Part shown: positions 13,440-55,435 of the stretch, one piece after another
Layout: each line of letters starts with the position of its first letter
Position numbering within the stretch: position 1 is the stretch's first letter
Assembly: GCF_000972845.2 (NCBI RefSeq)
Contig: NC_040012.1
Span: 7,720,097-7,784,096 of the forward strand
Direction of reading: 5' to 3'
Origin: Larimichthys crocea
Taxonomy: Eukaryota > Chordata > Actinopteri > Sciaenidae
DNA: 64,000 bases
Translations under genes and position numbers: made by a program
Notes under the pieces: model-generated
What the model saw: only the letters and a program-made list of their open reading frames with translations
Told to the model about the DNA's origin: nothing
Database searches by the model: none

Positions 13440-13690
13440 TTTAGCATGAAATACTGAAAATTCTCTGGTTTCCTCCGATAGGAGAATTTCCTGCTGCTAT
13501 TAGTATGTATGAATATATTTGGGAATAACAGAACATTTGAAGACGTCACCTTGGACTTTAGGAGCCACTAATGAGACATTTTTCAATATTTTGTAGCATT
13601 TTAAAGACTAAATAATTCATAAATCACGCAAATATTCCTCAGATTGAATCAATAATGCAAATAATCATCTCCAAACACATGAGAAAATAC
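13440..13690 (+). repeat. Dispersed teleost repeat, copy 1
   Basis: The stretch with ACATTTGAAGACGTCACCTT, TTTTTCAATATTTTGTAGCA and a terminal AATCAATAATGCAAATAATC block matches 16,405-16,650 in order and orientation. Related, more diverged copies lie near 26,780-27,120 and 56,765-57,190. I recognise the type as a very common spiny-rayed fish repeat, but not its class. Confidence 0.7.
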
Positions 13691-16404
13691 ATTTCTATAA
13701 AGTAACAAATACCCTTAGCAAGTTCCCAGAGTTCAAGTTGTTGTCTGAATGATTAGTTGATTGAATTAATCAGTGATTACATTTTGTGGAAGACGATGAG
13801 TTTGATTAACTTTGAATTAGTTTGATTTATATTGAAAAGAAGAAATGCGTGTGCGTGCAGTGTGACGTAATTCTGTGGAAGGTTTGAGGAAGAGGATAGA
13901 TGACTTCTGCTTGTCCCTTCCTCAGTCACGTCAGTGAAAATAAACAGAGTTTATATTAGCAAGCAAAACTGAGAAAAGCACGAGCTTCCCATTAGGTGAC
14001 AGTCGAATGAAGATCTGTGTTTTACTGTGGGAGATTTCTTAATAATTCCCCAGATTTACTGATGCAAGAAACATATGCATCACCTCCTGTTAGAGCTCCA
14101 TTCTGGATCTGGGATGTGTTAATATTCATCTCTCCTCACAGCAATGGAAAACATAGAGGTAACAGCTTCTCATTTTTAGGTTGTAGCCTCAGGTTGTGAA
14201 CATTAATTAACTGTATTAAGTATTTCTGCCTTATCAGCCCACAAAAGATGATTAGACATCTTTGAGTTGTGGTTATTTTAGCCTTTAGCTGCTAAATTAA
14301 ACATTTAAAAGGGATTAGATTTTGGATTTGATAAGTGGATTCAATAAAATGCTATCGAAGTCATCGCTTCTTGTAAAAACATCAGCTGTTTGTGACGGCA
14401 AATGTAAAACCGTTCATGGCGAATCTCCGTTACGCAATATTAATCAGCGGACAGCAGCAAAGCACGTGTTGATTTAGTTGAAAGTGAAGCTGATTAGATT
14501 TAAAAGACTGGAGCTGAATCTCGCGCTCAATATCATTAAGCTATATTGGCGCAATCATCTGCCCCGCCTGTATACTAGCAGTAATCCAGGGCATTAAATG
14601 AGTTGTGAATACAGCTTTCTGAATGCATAATGTATGTGCCAGTCCATGGTGAGGGGCCACACACAAGACCACTGTGTAGGCTGTTGTGTGGGCCCGTAAA
14701 GCGTGCCTGTCACCAGTGACTGAACGTATTCTTCCTCCATTTCTATGGTGCTAAGATGTTCCTTTCCTCCCCTCCTACCATAGTTCCTGTTTCATAGCAG
14801 GGTTGAGAGAAGTAAAGGTTAGCTGTGCAGCCATCATCTGTCAGCTGATTGTTGAACCGCTCCCCAAAGACATGACACAACAAAGTGGCAGACTGGATTC
14901 TGGTTGAATCAGCCTTTTAGACTTTGTTACTCTCCCTTGGGTTTAGACGCTCTTTGGAAAACCGAGATTGAACTTTGGATCGTCACCACTTCATTCATTG
15001 CGCTGTTAGTCGGGCTTATGATCTATATTCATTAAACTTAATTGCCTTTTTATAGCACCTAAATCTTTAGAAAGAGTTTGATCAGCATGTGTAGTTAAGT
15101 GACCTTTGATGCTCCTGACTTCTATTGAAGCAAAGTCAGAAATGATGTAATACCTTGAAGTGTTTAGACTTCTTTCCAAGTCTGAGATTTGCTGTTGCTT
15201 TAAACAACTTTCTAAAGTGATCTTTGTTATTTGGCAAACCACGATTTGGCATTCTGTTGTAATCCTATTTTAAACAATTCCATTGGGAGTCAAACCCGCA
15301 GGTCATTAGCAAAGATGAATTACCCTTTGGCGTTATTTAAAAACTGCATCATTCTGCATTACACTAATGCCAAATGATATTAACTCAAGACGTTAATCTT
15401 CTTATTTCAGCTCAGCTCAAAGTATTTTGAAGTGATTCATCTGTCATAGAGTGTAAGATGAACAAAGTAACGCGGAGGCACGATGAGGGCACAGACTCCA
15501 GCTGTTAATAATCCAGCTATGTGCCTGCCTGGGTTGTTCACAGTAGGACATGCGGCGTTAGGCATGTGGGCCAAATTTAGCCCTCGAAAAAGCCTTTGTG
15601 AATGTTAAGAGACTGGTTTCTTGACAACCAGAAATCAAGGTGTTTCAAAATGATCAACTCCCCTGTTTTTTTTATTCAGTTCAGAGCCATAGTTTTTCTT
15701 TCAACATGTCAAAGGTTTTTGGGGATCACCTTACCCCACAGCGTTGCTTTATGTTGATCCAGAGGCTGCCGTCCCGCAGCCCCGGCTGGAAGTCAGAGAT
15801 CCTCCCCTGAATCCTCCCACCCAGGAGTAAACACGACCCTATAAATAGAGCTCCGGGCGAAGCCAGCCAACAGCAGAATGACAGGCATCTGTACTACAAA
15901 CCCCAGACTCTCTCCAGAAGAAGCCCAGTGTTGTTGTCCCGCACACACGCACACACACACATACACTCCAAAACCCCCACATCCCAATGTCAAAGCCTGT
16001 GGGTACAGTTAGCACAGGGGCCCCCAGTGCGGTCTGTCCTATCTGTCATCTTTGTTTTGCAAAACTGGCCATTAGATGTTTCCTCTCATTACCCAGTTTT
16101 AGGCCCTTGGGAACCCATCTGTCGCTGGTATGCTGCTATTCACAGAAGGAGAAGGTCATGCTATGAAAGACGTGTACTGATGCAGTTCAGATACTTTGGA
16201 TGGTTGCATGTTAATACTCCGCAGCGAAACAGGAGGGGGGCAGGAGGGGCATTAATTACATTGTGCAACTTTGATTCAACTTTTTAAAATTTAATTGTTG
16301 TTTCTGCTTATTGATTGTTTCAGAGCTGAGACAATTGGTTAAGTTCTATATAAGCGCATCGGCAGATAAATAATGTGCAACTATTTTTATAAATGTTTGG
16401 GCTT

Positions 16405-16650
16405 TTTTTTAACAAAAATACTGAATATTCTCCAACGTGAGAATTCATTTTGAGGGTTATATATATGAATATATATTTGGGTTTTGGGCTGTTGGTTAAA
16501 CAAAGCAGGACATTTGAAGATGTCACTTTAGGATTTTAGGAAACATTTTTCAATATTTTGTAGCATTTTAAGTAAATGATTCATAAATCACACAAATATT
16601 CATCAAATTAAATCGATAATGCACATAATCATTAGTTGCAGCTCAATTTC
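16405..16650 (+). repeat. Dispersed teleost repeat, copy 2
   Basis: This is the same element as 13,440-13,690 (ACATTTGAAGATGTCACTTT, CATTTTTCAATATTTTGTAG, then AATCGATAATGCACATAATC and 'ttagttgcagct'). Divergence between copies indicates independent old insertions. Confidence 0.7.
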
Positions 16651-17399
16651 TATTTCCATAAATACCTTGCTGTCTGAAAGATTGGCTTAGTGCAGGTCTT
16701 CACTTTGAAGAAGCTACAATGTACTGATTACTTAAAATGAATTAACATTTTGTCCACTCGTTTCCTCTTAATCATGTAATTAGTCTAATCTGATTAAATC
16801 AAATCAAATCACAGTGATTTGATTTGAATCTGATCAGTGAATTAATGAGTTGTTTCAGATATCCCCAGGATATGAAGCAGATTCTTTTTCCCCGGCGAAG
16901 CAAAGGAAATGTATTCAGCCACTATTTTCAAGATGACGATCAGCTGTTTTTTATTTTTATAACAACACATTTGTTTGTTTGACGTGTGAGGATTTGCTGC
17001 ATTTCTCCATTTTATTCCATTGCTTTTTACTATTTTTAATGCTTGGTTGCAGCCCCAGGTGAGAGCGCTTTGAACCAGTTTATGTGAAGACTTAGACTGT
17101 ATTGTATAATATATTACGGTTGTCAGGACACCAGCACTCTAAGCACTTTCCATTATCAGCTGCTGACGTTCCTGTGATTATTGAAAACAGGTCCTAAGTG
17201 CACCTAAGCCACTTGAATTAATTTAACTTTTTTTTCTTCTGCTGTCGAACAACATCCACATCTCTGCATTTGCATCAGAGCGGGAGCTTATCATTACACG
17301 AGGGACGTAAAGCAACAGTAGATCAATTCATAATAAGTCAGCTGACTCATCTGGTTCTCCTTCTCCCCTCCCCTTTTCACCACTCCAGCGTGATTTACC

Positions 17400-46658
<29,259 letters not shown>

Positions 46659-48341
46659 CCCAGGTAAGACAATGAGGTCCCAGTCCTGGTCCCAGCTCTG
46701 TTTTTTATTCATTTTATTTTTTAGTCTGGTCTGGTTTTGATTTGGTCAGACTGGACTGGTCTCCATTCTTGGGCATGCTGCTTTCCCATCAGCACTTCTT
46801 CTCACTGGTACAGACAGCCCTGCTTCTGTAGCACTTACAGCTAATGCATCATGCTGTTGTCATTCCAGCTCCACTCCCCCTGCAGGGAAAAGGCCGGCTG
46901 GTGCGTGCGTGCACACAGACCGGATATTGCAGTCTAAACTCGTAATGACAAGGCTTAAAAACCTTTACAGTAATGCTCCTGGCAGTCTCATGCAACCTCT
47001 TGTAATGTGGCTGCAACACTCCCCCCTGCTGGAAAGAAACATCTCTTCTTTATTAGAGAGAGCGGCAGAGACCGAACACAGAAATCTATTTCACACAAGT
47101 CTTAACAAGCTCCCAACTAGATAATAAAGCATCTTCCTAAACAATAAGACACGACGTGAATAAATGACTCTGAAGCAGTTGCACCTGCATGCCGTTTAAT
47201 ATTCTGTAAACATGTTCTCCACACATTGTTTTGCCCACATTGTGTAGCCTCACAAAGGGCACCGGCAGCGCTGAGCGATTAAATACCGGCTGAACCGGCT
47301 TGTGCTTCCCAGAGCGCTGCAGTCTGCGGCTGCAAACGTGCCCGTGTGGACTGAAATCTGATCCCCGGTGAACACAGCCACGCCGCTTTAGTCTATTTTC
47401 AACTCTGTTCTTACAAGAAACATCACATACCATAACTGGGACGGCTTCTCCTGATGAGCAAAAGGGAATTCAAACATTCACTTGTGCTTTGTTCTGCATT
47501 AAAAAAAACAACACTCAGATGCATGTTGCATTACTTTTATACTGCTTAATTACTGAAATGTTTAGATTAATCATTAATATCAGCAGTGTTCTGCTAATTA
47601 AAGGTTTAAACTGGCTGTTTTCCAAAACGATTAGTCTGACTTTAGTGTGCCAACTTCACACCTGGCCAAGGACTACACATAAAAATTGGCCTCTCTTGAC
47701 AAATGATGGCATATTCACACCGTTTATGTTGTTTATTAATATGCACTGCAGTAAATAAATCAATTAAGCCAATAATAGCAATAGTTTTTCACTGCACGGC
47801 AGACTAACCGGGTAGTCTTTAACGGGAGAAGTGTTCGTGCATGGGGTGAATCCCTGAGTTGTTCAAACTGTGTTTCTAGGACACTTAGGTTTGAAACAGT
47901 TTGTGACATACTGCTCCTTCCAGTCGTACGCTTTCTTTCTGTTTGGGGGAGAGAGAAAAAAAAATAGGTCAGCAGTCCTCGTCGCTGCTGCTGCAACGTT
48001 TGTACAAACTTTCACAAATGCAGCCATTTGTGTTTCAACTTGTCCGCCTGTCGGTGTTGTGGGGATTATTTCAGGTGTGGAGCCGCATGAGGGATACCGC
48101 TCATTCCATCACACACCGCAGCATGTCGTTCAAACCTTTTTATCCGTACAAACTGGAACCATCCAGTCCTTTTTTACTCCAATTCACCTTCTTTTGGCTC
48201 CGGAGCTTGTTATTTTCACGAGCGTTTGACTGAAACGATCCCAAGACGCAGAGTTTGGGATGAGCGAGCGTGCATGGGTGTACTGGTGTGACTCACCAGA
48301 TGGGAATGCTTGGCTTTGTTTCTGCGGCCTTGCCCTCAACC

Positions 48342-48344
<3 letters not shown>

Positions 48345-48372
<28 letters not shown>

Positions 48373-48374
48373 AG
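48345..48374 (+). repeat. TG microsatellite
   Basis: An uninterrupted GT/TG run in the 3'UTR intron of epb41l3. Its reverse-strand open frame is a repeat artefact. Confidence 0.9.
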
Positions 48375-48769
48375 TGTGAGTGTGTGCTGTCTAATGTCTG
48401 TGTGTTTCTCAGCAGCTCTATTAACTTGATTACTAACTGTGTGTTTTGCTCTGGTCCTTTGGATGCTCTTGTCTTTTTTCCTGCTGCGGATACACACAGA
48501 CTGTTGAAGCATTTTCAGTGTTTCAAATTTAAAATTCAACAATTTTCTAATTGTCAGAGAAACTTTAGCATCAAAACACGTCGCACCACTCTTCTCCAGC
48601 ACACCACGCTTTGTTCACCAAACATCATGGACTGTCCGGCCTTCTTTAGGTTGTTCCTGAAGCTCCACTCATACATCAGTCTCAAACATTGATATTACTG
48701 TGTTTATTGTCTGATATTAATCAGTATGAAAATAGTTTTGTTCCAGGATATAATGCAGATACACCCACG

Positions 48770-49010
48770 GGCCACTTCATTAGGTACACGTGTACAATCT
48801 GATGTGATCCAATCTGACATTATGATAAACACAATAATGTGTCACAGAGGTGTTTATTAATTTAACTACATGTTTATTATCGAGCTTGTAGTTTGCAGTC
48901 GTGTTGTATCAAGAGGCGTTTTAATTATTCTGGCCACCTCATTTACAATATTAGAAACACCTTTCAATATAATGCACTCCTGTTCAACAACACCACCCAC
49001 ATGAAGAAGA
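48770..49010. repeat. Dispersed vertebrate DNA-repeat relic
   Basis: GGGCCACTTCATTAGGTACAC at the left, and 'attagaaacacctttcaatataatgcactcc' type sequence at the right, match a repeat I know from fish genomes. It has no coding capacity. Class not assigned. Confidence 0.55.
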
Positions 49011-50074
49011 GCTATCACCTCTGACAGTGACAGCAAAAACTGAAACGCTATCAGCTTCGTGAAAGAGTTGTCGTATCACATCGGAGGGTACAGGTATCGT
49101 AGTGTTCAACAATATTTAACTTAAATATTCTTTAATATGTTCAGTAAAGGAGCCTCCTGAGTACCTTTGCATGTTTATATCTGTGCACAATCTACATAGA
49201 CGAGCTGAAAGATTCTCTGTATCAGCTGCCCTGTAGGAAAGCTGCAAACTTTATCTGCTAAAATGAGTTTTGCTCTTAAAAATCCCCCAAAATCTGTCGG
49301 CTTTAATTTCCCGTTCTTAAATATCATCACTACGAGTTTGAAATATCATCCATAAATACATAATATTAGAATCTTAGAATATAGAATGAGTTCTTCTTGA
49401 GTGAATACAGTCTGTAATGACGACACAAAAGAAGTTTAAGTATCAGTTTGTCGAATTATAATTGATCTCTTCCACCACTGAACATTTATCTGCATATAAA
49501 ACACGTCCACCCTGAACTACATCTCCACTTCCTGTTATTTATATAATCTCCAGTAAAAATGTCTTCAGGTCTTTGAAGCGCCCAATTTAGAAATCCAGCA
49601 TGCGTCCTCCTCCTCCTCCTCCTCTAAATCTCTCTTTGATGAAGGCAACGAAGCGTGGCGTGCGACAAGTTTTTTTAATTTGGATTCGAGCAAAATTTAA
49701 AATTCAAACCACGTCTACAAAAAAAGAATGATTCTCTGCGTTTGTTTTTCAGTTGTGACAGCAGCCTTCTCTGACTCGTTACTTGTGGTCACACTTTAAA
49801 TAGTTGGCATTCGTTTTTGGGGAAGTATTGTTTGTAAATGAGTCACAGAGAAAATTCTCAAGAGGCCTGTGTGTATCTGATGTTGTGTGTGTGTGTGTGC
49901 ATCTCTGTAACTCTGCAGTCCCTCAGTGTGTCGATTCACAGGGGTGAATGCCGTAACGTTCTTCTACCAGGCTCATTTTTAGACTTTTTGGCAGGGTTGT
50001 GGTGTGGCACTGAAGGCTCAGACGTGATTAAATATGCAGGATGGTACTAAGTGTTGTTTCCTCTGTTCTTCCAG

Positions 50075-50849
50075 GAGTAACACTGAGGGCTGTTTTCTGT
50101 TCAACCTCCCAGAATCCGACATCCAGAACTCTCCACATATTACTCCGGGATTCTCAGAAGACTCAAAGAAAGGCTCCGACTCTCCAAATGCTGCAGCTCG
50201 CTGCTAACCGCAAACATCACCTGCAAAATAAATTAATGCATTTTGCATGAGAAGGACGCAAGGTCGCATTATCAAACAAAGATTATACTGAAAACTGTAC
50301 GATTTTTAAAAAAAATAACGGTTCTCGATCCCATCTGCACGCCCAATCCGTGTGCAGCAAGCAGACCTGTTGCTTTCACTGCCTTATTATGACTTTGATG
50401 CTTTCTCTTTTTTTTTTTTTTTATTGATTATTGAGAATAATTATTGTAGCAACATTTTATTTATGAAATAAAAGCCATCACTCCAGAAACCTAAAAATCG
50501 CTGTAGGCTGTATATGTTAGGGAGCAGACACTATTTAACCTTGCTGTAGAAGTGCCAACCTCATTTGCCAGCGAGCATCGCGTCACCCACTCCGACACAA
50601 GCCAATGATTTTTCTGTCAGGTTTGCCACTACACAAATCACTACAGCCCCGGACTGTACATATCGAAGCTTTCCTAGGAGAATAGCAAATTATCATTCAC
50701 CGTTGATTTTTTTTTTTTTCGTCACGTCTACTTGAATTCGCATTTTTTCTTTCTATGATCACGTCAGTATTTTTATTGTTTCTCATCAACACTTTTTAGA
50801 GGGTCTGTTTTTGGCAAATGATCGCTGAGGAATCTGTGCAAGAAATAAA
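50075..50849 (+). other. epb41l3: epb41l3 3'UTR exon and polyadenylation signals
   Basis: An acceptor TTCTTCCAG ends at 50,074 and is the natural partner of the donor after the stop codon. AATAAA hexamers lie at 50,467-50,472 and 50,844-50,849. This gives alternative ends of about 0.4 and 0.8 kb. The exon start is inferred from the splice signal only. Confidence 0.55.
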
Positions 50850-51449
50850 ACTTTTCAATGTGCCTGTGCAGGTTTTGAATGTTTCCCAGGGTAGATGATC
50901 GGCTGCAGCACAAGTCCCAGGTTTGTGTGACTGTGAGGCAAAGGGCTCAGACTGCCGAGCTCTGCCCAAATTAGATGCAAAGCCAAGAGAGATCTGTCAA
51001 CTTCCCCTAAATCCCTCCCTCTCTCCTCCACCACCTCCACCACCCTGAACATGTCAACTTTCATCTGTTCAACTGTATCTGAATAACCTGAGTATTGTTC
51101 GTGTTACAGCCATGTTCTCCTCAGATTGGTGAAAAAAATAAAAAAGTGGCAAATGCGTTTTTGTTTTAATTTGCTGGTTTCTTCTCAAATAATAAAATGT
51201 TGACCACAGTACTGAAACTTGTGTCACCGGTCGATCTGTTCATTATTTGACGTCTTTTAACACTCAGGATTTTTTAAAATATATATTTGATTTGGTTAGT
51301 TGTAATCTTTAAAATCTTAAAATTAGCCACCAAAAGGCTGGAGTGTTGAGTCAGATTGCATAACCTCTGGCATTAAACAAACTTATTACTATTATTAAAA
51401 TAAGTTTAAATGTTAGTTAAATATATATTTATAATAAATGTGACAGGCT

Positions 51450-51580
51450 GTATAAACTGTAGTCAGTGTCATATCATTAACTCCAAATACTCTAAGCAGT
51501 TAATGTACCTGTTGGTATAAACTGTAGTCAGTGTCATAATCATTAACTCCAAATACTCTAAGCAGTTAATGTACCTGTTG
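51450..51580 (+). repeat. 65-bp perfect-type tandem duplication
   Basis: Two adjacent units (51,450-51,514 and 51,515-51,580), each running from GTATAAACTGTAGTCAGTGT to GTTAATGTACCTGTTG, differ by about one base. A recent local duplication in the intergenic space. Confidence 0.9.
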
Positions 51581-52109
51581 AAAGAAATGCCCTCTGGGTA
51601 ATTAAAACGGCTTCAGGTAATTATGTTGAATAACACGCAGGCGCCTGAGGCCACGCCCCTCGTGTGTACGTGCGTGTGTGTCAGAGAAAAACAAAAGTGA
51701 AGAGGTCTCACTCTGTCACTGTTGCTGGGTGCACAAAAAAAAAAAAAGAAAACACAGGACCAAATGATCTGATTTGTTTTATTTACAGAGACTAAATGAA
51801 GACCTGCTGTATTTAAACGTTTGAGACGTGCAGCACTGTGGGTAATATCTGTAGGCTGTAATATGTAACTAAAATGTCTCAAAGGTCAAAGGTTACAGCT
51901 CAATATCCAAAGAAGACTCTGTGCTGTATTTATTTTACAATAACTGTCTCATTTTATTTCTTCCTTCATCTTTGGATTTTCCATAACAAACTGCAGTTTG
52001 ACCCAAATAATAATAATAATTCAGATAGATGGATGAATAATTTAAATGAATATAATATTAATAACAGTGATATGAAATGTATAACAGGTTAGTTCTATAA
52101 AAAATCACC

Positions 52110-52240
52110 CTCAGTACAGTTAGCTATATAATATATATATTATAAATTAGCTATAGAGACCAAAACTGACTATGGAGACTGACTCGTTTATAACCAGCCT
52201 CAAGTGGACATTTGAGGAACTGCACTTTGCATTGGCTTCA
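52110..52240 (+). repeat. Dispersed teleost repeat, intergenic copy
   Basis: Shares TTAGCTATAGAGACC and CCAGCCTCAAGTGGACATTT with the copy at 20,025-20,220. It is truncated and diverged. Confidence 0.6.
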
Positions 52241-52514
52241 CTTTAAATTCAAATTATATTAAGTCTTAAAGTTATGCAGAATTAACAGTGTGGCCGCTTT
52301 GATTCACAGGTAGGTTTGGTTACAGATGGCTTTTTTTAGCACTGAGCTCCACCGATGATCCACGTCTTTGCTGATTTTTAAGATTAGCCCGAGAGGCGTA
52401 AGAAGCAGGGTAGCAAATATGGCGGCAGCCAGAGCCACAGATTGAGAGCTTCAAAACAGCTTTTTGGAAACCTGTGTGTGACGTGATACGCTGTCCATTA
52501 TTTCTACTGTCATC

Positions 52515-52834
52515 TGTCATCTTCCTACCTACTTATCTTCCTACCTATCTTCCTACCTACCTACCTACCTATCTTCCTACCTATCTATCTACCTACCTAC
52601 TCTTCCAACCTACCTACCTACCTACCTACCTACCTACCTACCTACTTATCTTCCTACCTATCTTCCTACCTACCTACCTTTCTTCCTACCTACCTACCTA
52701 CCTACCTACCTACCTACCTACTTATCTTCCTACCTATCTATCTACCTACCTACTCTTCCAACCTGCCTACCTACCTACCTACCTACCTACCTACCTATCT
52801 TCCTACCTATCTTCCTACCTACCTACCTTTCTTC

Positions 52835-52905
<71 letters not shown>

Positions 52906-53166
52906 CCCACCTACCTAATTATCTCCCCACCTACCTACCTACCTACCTACCTACCTACCTACCTACCTACCTACCTACTTATCTTCCTACCTACTTATCT
53001 TCCTACCTATCTTCCTCTTCCTACCTACCTACCTACCTACCTTTCTTCCTACCTACCTACTTATCTTCCTTCCTACCTACCCACCTACCTACTCTTCCAA
53101 CCTACCTACCTACATACCTACTTATCTTCCTACCTATCTATCTACCTACTCTTCCAACCTACCTAC

Positions 53167-53261
<95 letters not shown>

Positions 53262-53346
53262 CCTACCTACCTACCTATCTTCCTACCTACCTCCCTACTC
53301 ATCTTCCTACCTACCTACCTACCTACCTACCTACCTACCTACCTAC
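52515..53346 (+). repeat. Compound tetranucleotide array (CCTA/CTAT/CTTC)
   Basis: About 830 bp of CTAC, CTTC and CTAT tetramers. Pure CTAT runs lie at about 52,834-52,903 and 53,166-53,260, and higher-order blocks share a CTACTCTTCCAACCT insert. The long open frame through it (Leu-Pro-Thr-Tyr repeats) exists only because the tetramer contains no stop in that frame. It ends under 100 bp upstream of the CpG-rich leader of zbtb14. Confidence 0.97.
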
Positions 53347-53379
53347 CACATGTGTACTGAGCCCTGCTGTTTGAGGTTC

Positions 53380-53860
53380 AGACAGAGTGAGCCCTCCTCT
53401 GCTCTCACGGTGGATCTCGGTGTCGTACCTGCTCCGGTGCTGTAGGTGGCGGCAGAGCCGCGCGCCGCTTCCTGTGGAGCTCACCAGTCACAACAAGAGG
53501 AGGAAGAGGAAAAACGACAGCTCTGGATCGTCGTCGACTGCCTTGCGTGACAACACAGGAGGAGATCGCGTCCGGGCTTCGGGTATTAAACCATTTATTT
53601 TTTTATTTTTTTTTCTTACACACATTTCCTCCTTTGTCGCTTCGCACGACGGCGGAGGAAAAGAAAAAAAACCAAGCCGGCGGTGCGGCTGTCTTGGGCG
53701 GGCGCTCGTCCTCCCGCTGGCCGCCGTGTTCTCCGTGTTTGTGAACTGCTTTAAAGACACCAGAAACATGCCAATGGAGGCTTGCTTGACCAAAATGGCT
53801 GGGCGCAGTGAAATGTGAAATATTGTTGCTCAGGTTACCCCCCTTTTCTGTGCACGCGGC
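53380..53860 (+). promoter_or_regulatory. zbtb14: CpG-rich promoter and leader region of zbtb14
   Basis: Locally GC- and CpG-rich sequence (for example GCCGCGCGCCGC near 53,460 and CGTCGTCGAC near 53,530) in an AT-rich neighbourhood, upstream of the single acceptor before the zbtb14 ORF. It probably holds the transcription start and the non-coding first exon. Donor candidates include TAG|GTGGCG after 53,443 and CTCAG|GTTACC after 53,829; neither is decisive. A CTG/TGC run of about seven units follows at 53,958-53,980. Confidence 0.5.
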
Positions 53861-54239
53861 AGCACTGTCACGCGGTTAAAAAAAACGCAAAACTCGAGTT
53901 GAGAAAAGTGCGTGTGTTTGCGTTTATGTATTTTTATAAGCGTTGCTGCGGCGCTGTTGCTGCTGCTGCTGCTGCTGCTGGGCCCTGTCCGTGTGTGTCT
54001 CTCTTTTTTTTCTCCCTCCTTCTTTCTGCATGATTGCTTTTAGATACTTTTTTTTTGTAAATTTGTAATGTGCACACAAACAGAGACATGTGCTGCATGT
54101 TGTTTCCTCTTATTAACATATAAGAAGCATGCAAAATGCAGCTCCACCCCTCCTCAGCTGTGCAGGTTATATGCATTGCATGAATGCATGCATGCAAAAA
54201 AATAAATAAATTAAAAACTGTTTGTTTCTCTCTCTGCAG

Positions 54240-54262
54240 GTTGCTCCACTTTGACCTGCAAC
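54240..54262 (+). promoter_or_regulatory. zbtb14: zbtb14 splice acceptor and leader before the start codon
   Basis: A pyrimidine tract and CTCTGCAG end at 54,239. 23 untranslated bases then lead to the ATG, which has A at -3. The in-frame codon at 54,251 is TTG, so the methionine at 54,263 is the first real start. Confidence 0.8.
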
Positions 54263-55435
54263 ATGTCTGATTTACTGAGATATATCGACTACGACCACAA
54301 AGCCACCTTCCTGAAGATGCTCAACCAGCAGAGGATGGAAGGTGAGCACTGTGACGTGGTGGTGGTGGTGGAAAACATAGAGTTCAGGGCTCACCGCTGT
54401 GTCTTGGCAGCCTGCAGCAACTACTTCAAGAAGCTCTTCAAGAAGCAGAGCGACGAGGACAACTCCATCGTGGAGCTGGACTTCATCCGCTCCGACATCT
54501 TCGAGGAGGTGCTCAATTACATGTACACGGCCAGGCTCGCCGTGAGGAAGAAGGACATCAATATGATGATGTCGTCCGGTCAGATCCTCGGCATCAACTT
54601 CCTGGATAACCTGTGCACGCAGAAACGAGAGCTGACCAACATGAAGACCCGGGAGAACCAGGCGCCGGGTGACCACGGGATGAGAGCTCAGGACGCAATC
54701 CTGAAGGAGCTGGCCATGGAGGAGGTGAGGAAGAACAGCTTTTATGATCAGGGGATGGATAGCATGGGGCCCGGGGGCTCACACGTGTCCCAGCCGCACA
54801 ACTACAACACCAGCATGAGCAAAGACCCCCACAGCCACGGCTGGGGCTCCTCTTCCTCCAGCGACATGAAGCTGGAGTACCTGCTGTACGGCCACCGCGA
54901 CCACGGCTCGTGCCAGAGCACGGGCGCAAAGCCCATGGACCACAACGCCAAAAAGGAGCGGCTGCTCACCGCCAACCGCCCGTACGGCTGCGAGCACTGC
55001 CCCAAAGCCTTCACCACCGCCGCCCACCTCAAAGAGCACCTGAAGATCCACTCGGGCTTCAAGCCTCACCGCTGCGTCGTGTGCGGCAAAGCCTTCATCA
55101 GGGGTCCCGACCTGAAGAGGCACGAGAGGGTCCACAGCAACGAGAGGCCATTCGCGTGCCAAATGTGCGAAAAGGCCTTCAAGCACAAGTCTCACCTGAA
55201 AGACCACGAACGGCAGCACAGGGGCGAGCGGCCATTCAACTGCGGCTCCTGCGACAAAGCCTTCATCAAAGCGTCGGATCTGAAGCGCCACTGGAACACC
55301 ATGCACAGCGGCAACCCCCGCAGACAGATGTCCCTGTCTCCAGCCGCCTCCCAGCACGGCCAGGCAGAAGCCACCGACCAGAGAGACTGGAAAATGGAAA
55401 CCGGGCCACATTCGCACAACTCAGGGGACTGTTGA
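54263..55435 (+). CDS. zbtb14: Zinc finger and BTB domain-containing protein 14
   Basis: A DNA-binding transcription regulator of the BTB-zinc-finger family (ZF5/ZFP161), expected in the nucleus at GC-rich promoters. The 390-residue ORF starts MSDLLRYIDY; the BTB domain spans about 10-118 (FRAHRCVLAACSNYFKKLFK; RSDIFEEVLNYMYTARLAV). A Ser/Gly/His-rich linker follows, then DMKLEYLLYGHRD, which is conserved in human. Four C2H2 fingers have ligands C243/C246/H259/H263, C271/C274/H287/H291, C299/C302/H315/H319 and C327/C330/H343/H348. The finger that precedes these in human is not intact here (217-240). The human acidic linker is also missing, and human is longer (449 residues as I recall). The whole ORF is in one exon with an acceptor (TCTCTGCAG) ending at 54,239. 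Neighbour epb41l3 matches the human order. Confidence 0.95.
   Translation: MSDLLRYIDYDHKATFLKMLNQQRMEGEHCDVVVVVENIEFRAHRCVLAACSNYFKKLFKKQSDEDNSIVELDFIRSDIFEEVLNYMYTARLAVRKKDINMMMSSGQILGINFLDNLCTQKRELTNMKTRENQAPGDHGMRAQDAILKELAMEEVRKNSFYDQGMDSMGPGGSHVSQPHNYNTSMSKDPHSHGWGSSSSSDMKLEYLLYGHRDHGSCQSTGAKPMDHNAKKERLLTANRPYGCEHCPKAFTTAAHLKEHLKIHSGFKPHRCVVCGKAFIRGPDLKRHERVHSNERPFACQMCEKAFKHKSHLKDHERQHRGERPFNCGSCDKAFIKASDLKRHWNTMHSGNPRRQMSLSPAASQHGQAEATDQRDWKMETGPHSHNSGDC

Larger units (their letters stand above)
10541..17388. other. epb41l3: Remainder of intron 1, without recognised genes
   Basis: This is AT-rich sequence with small overlapping open frames on both strands. Apart from the repeat copies at 13,440-13,690 and 16,405-16,650 and a possible cryptic exon at 12,121-12,155, nothing supportable was seen. 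Confidence 0.5.

Noticed and set aside
52474..53445. Open frame of 323 codons, rich in Leu-Pro-Thr-Tyr
   Set aside because: It is a translation of the tetranucleotide array; no stop arises because of the repeat unit.
54779..55417. Minus-strand frame of 212 codons over zbtb14
   Set aside because: Shadow of the GC-rich zbtb14 coding sequence; low-complexity Val/Ala/Leu composition.
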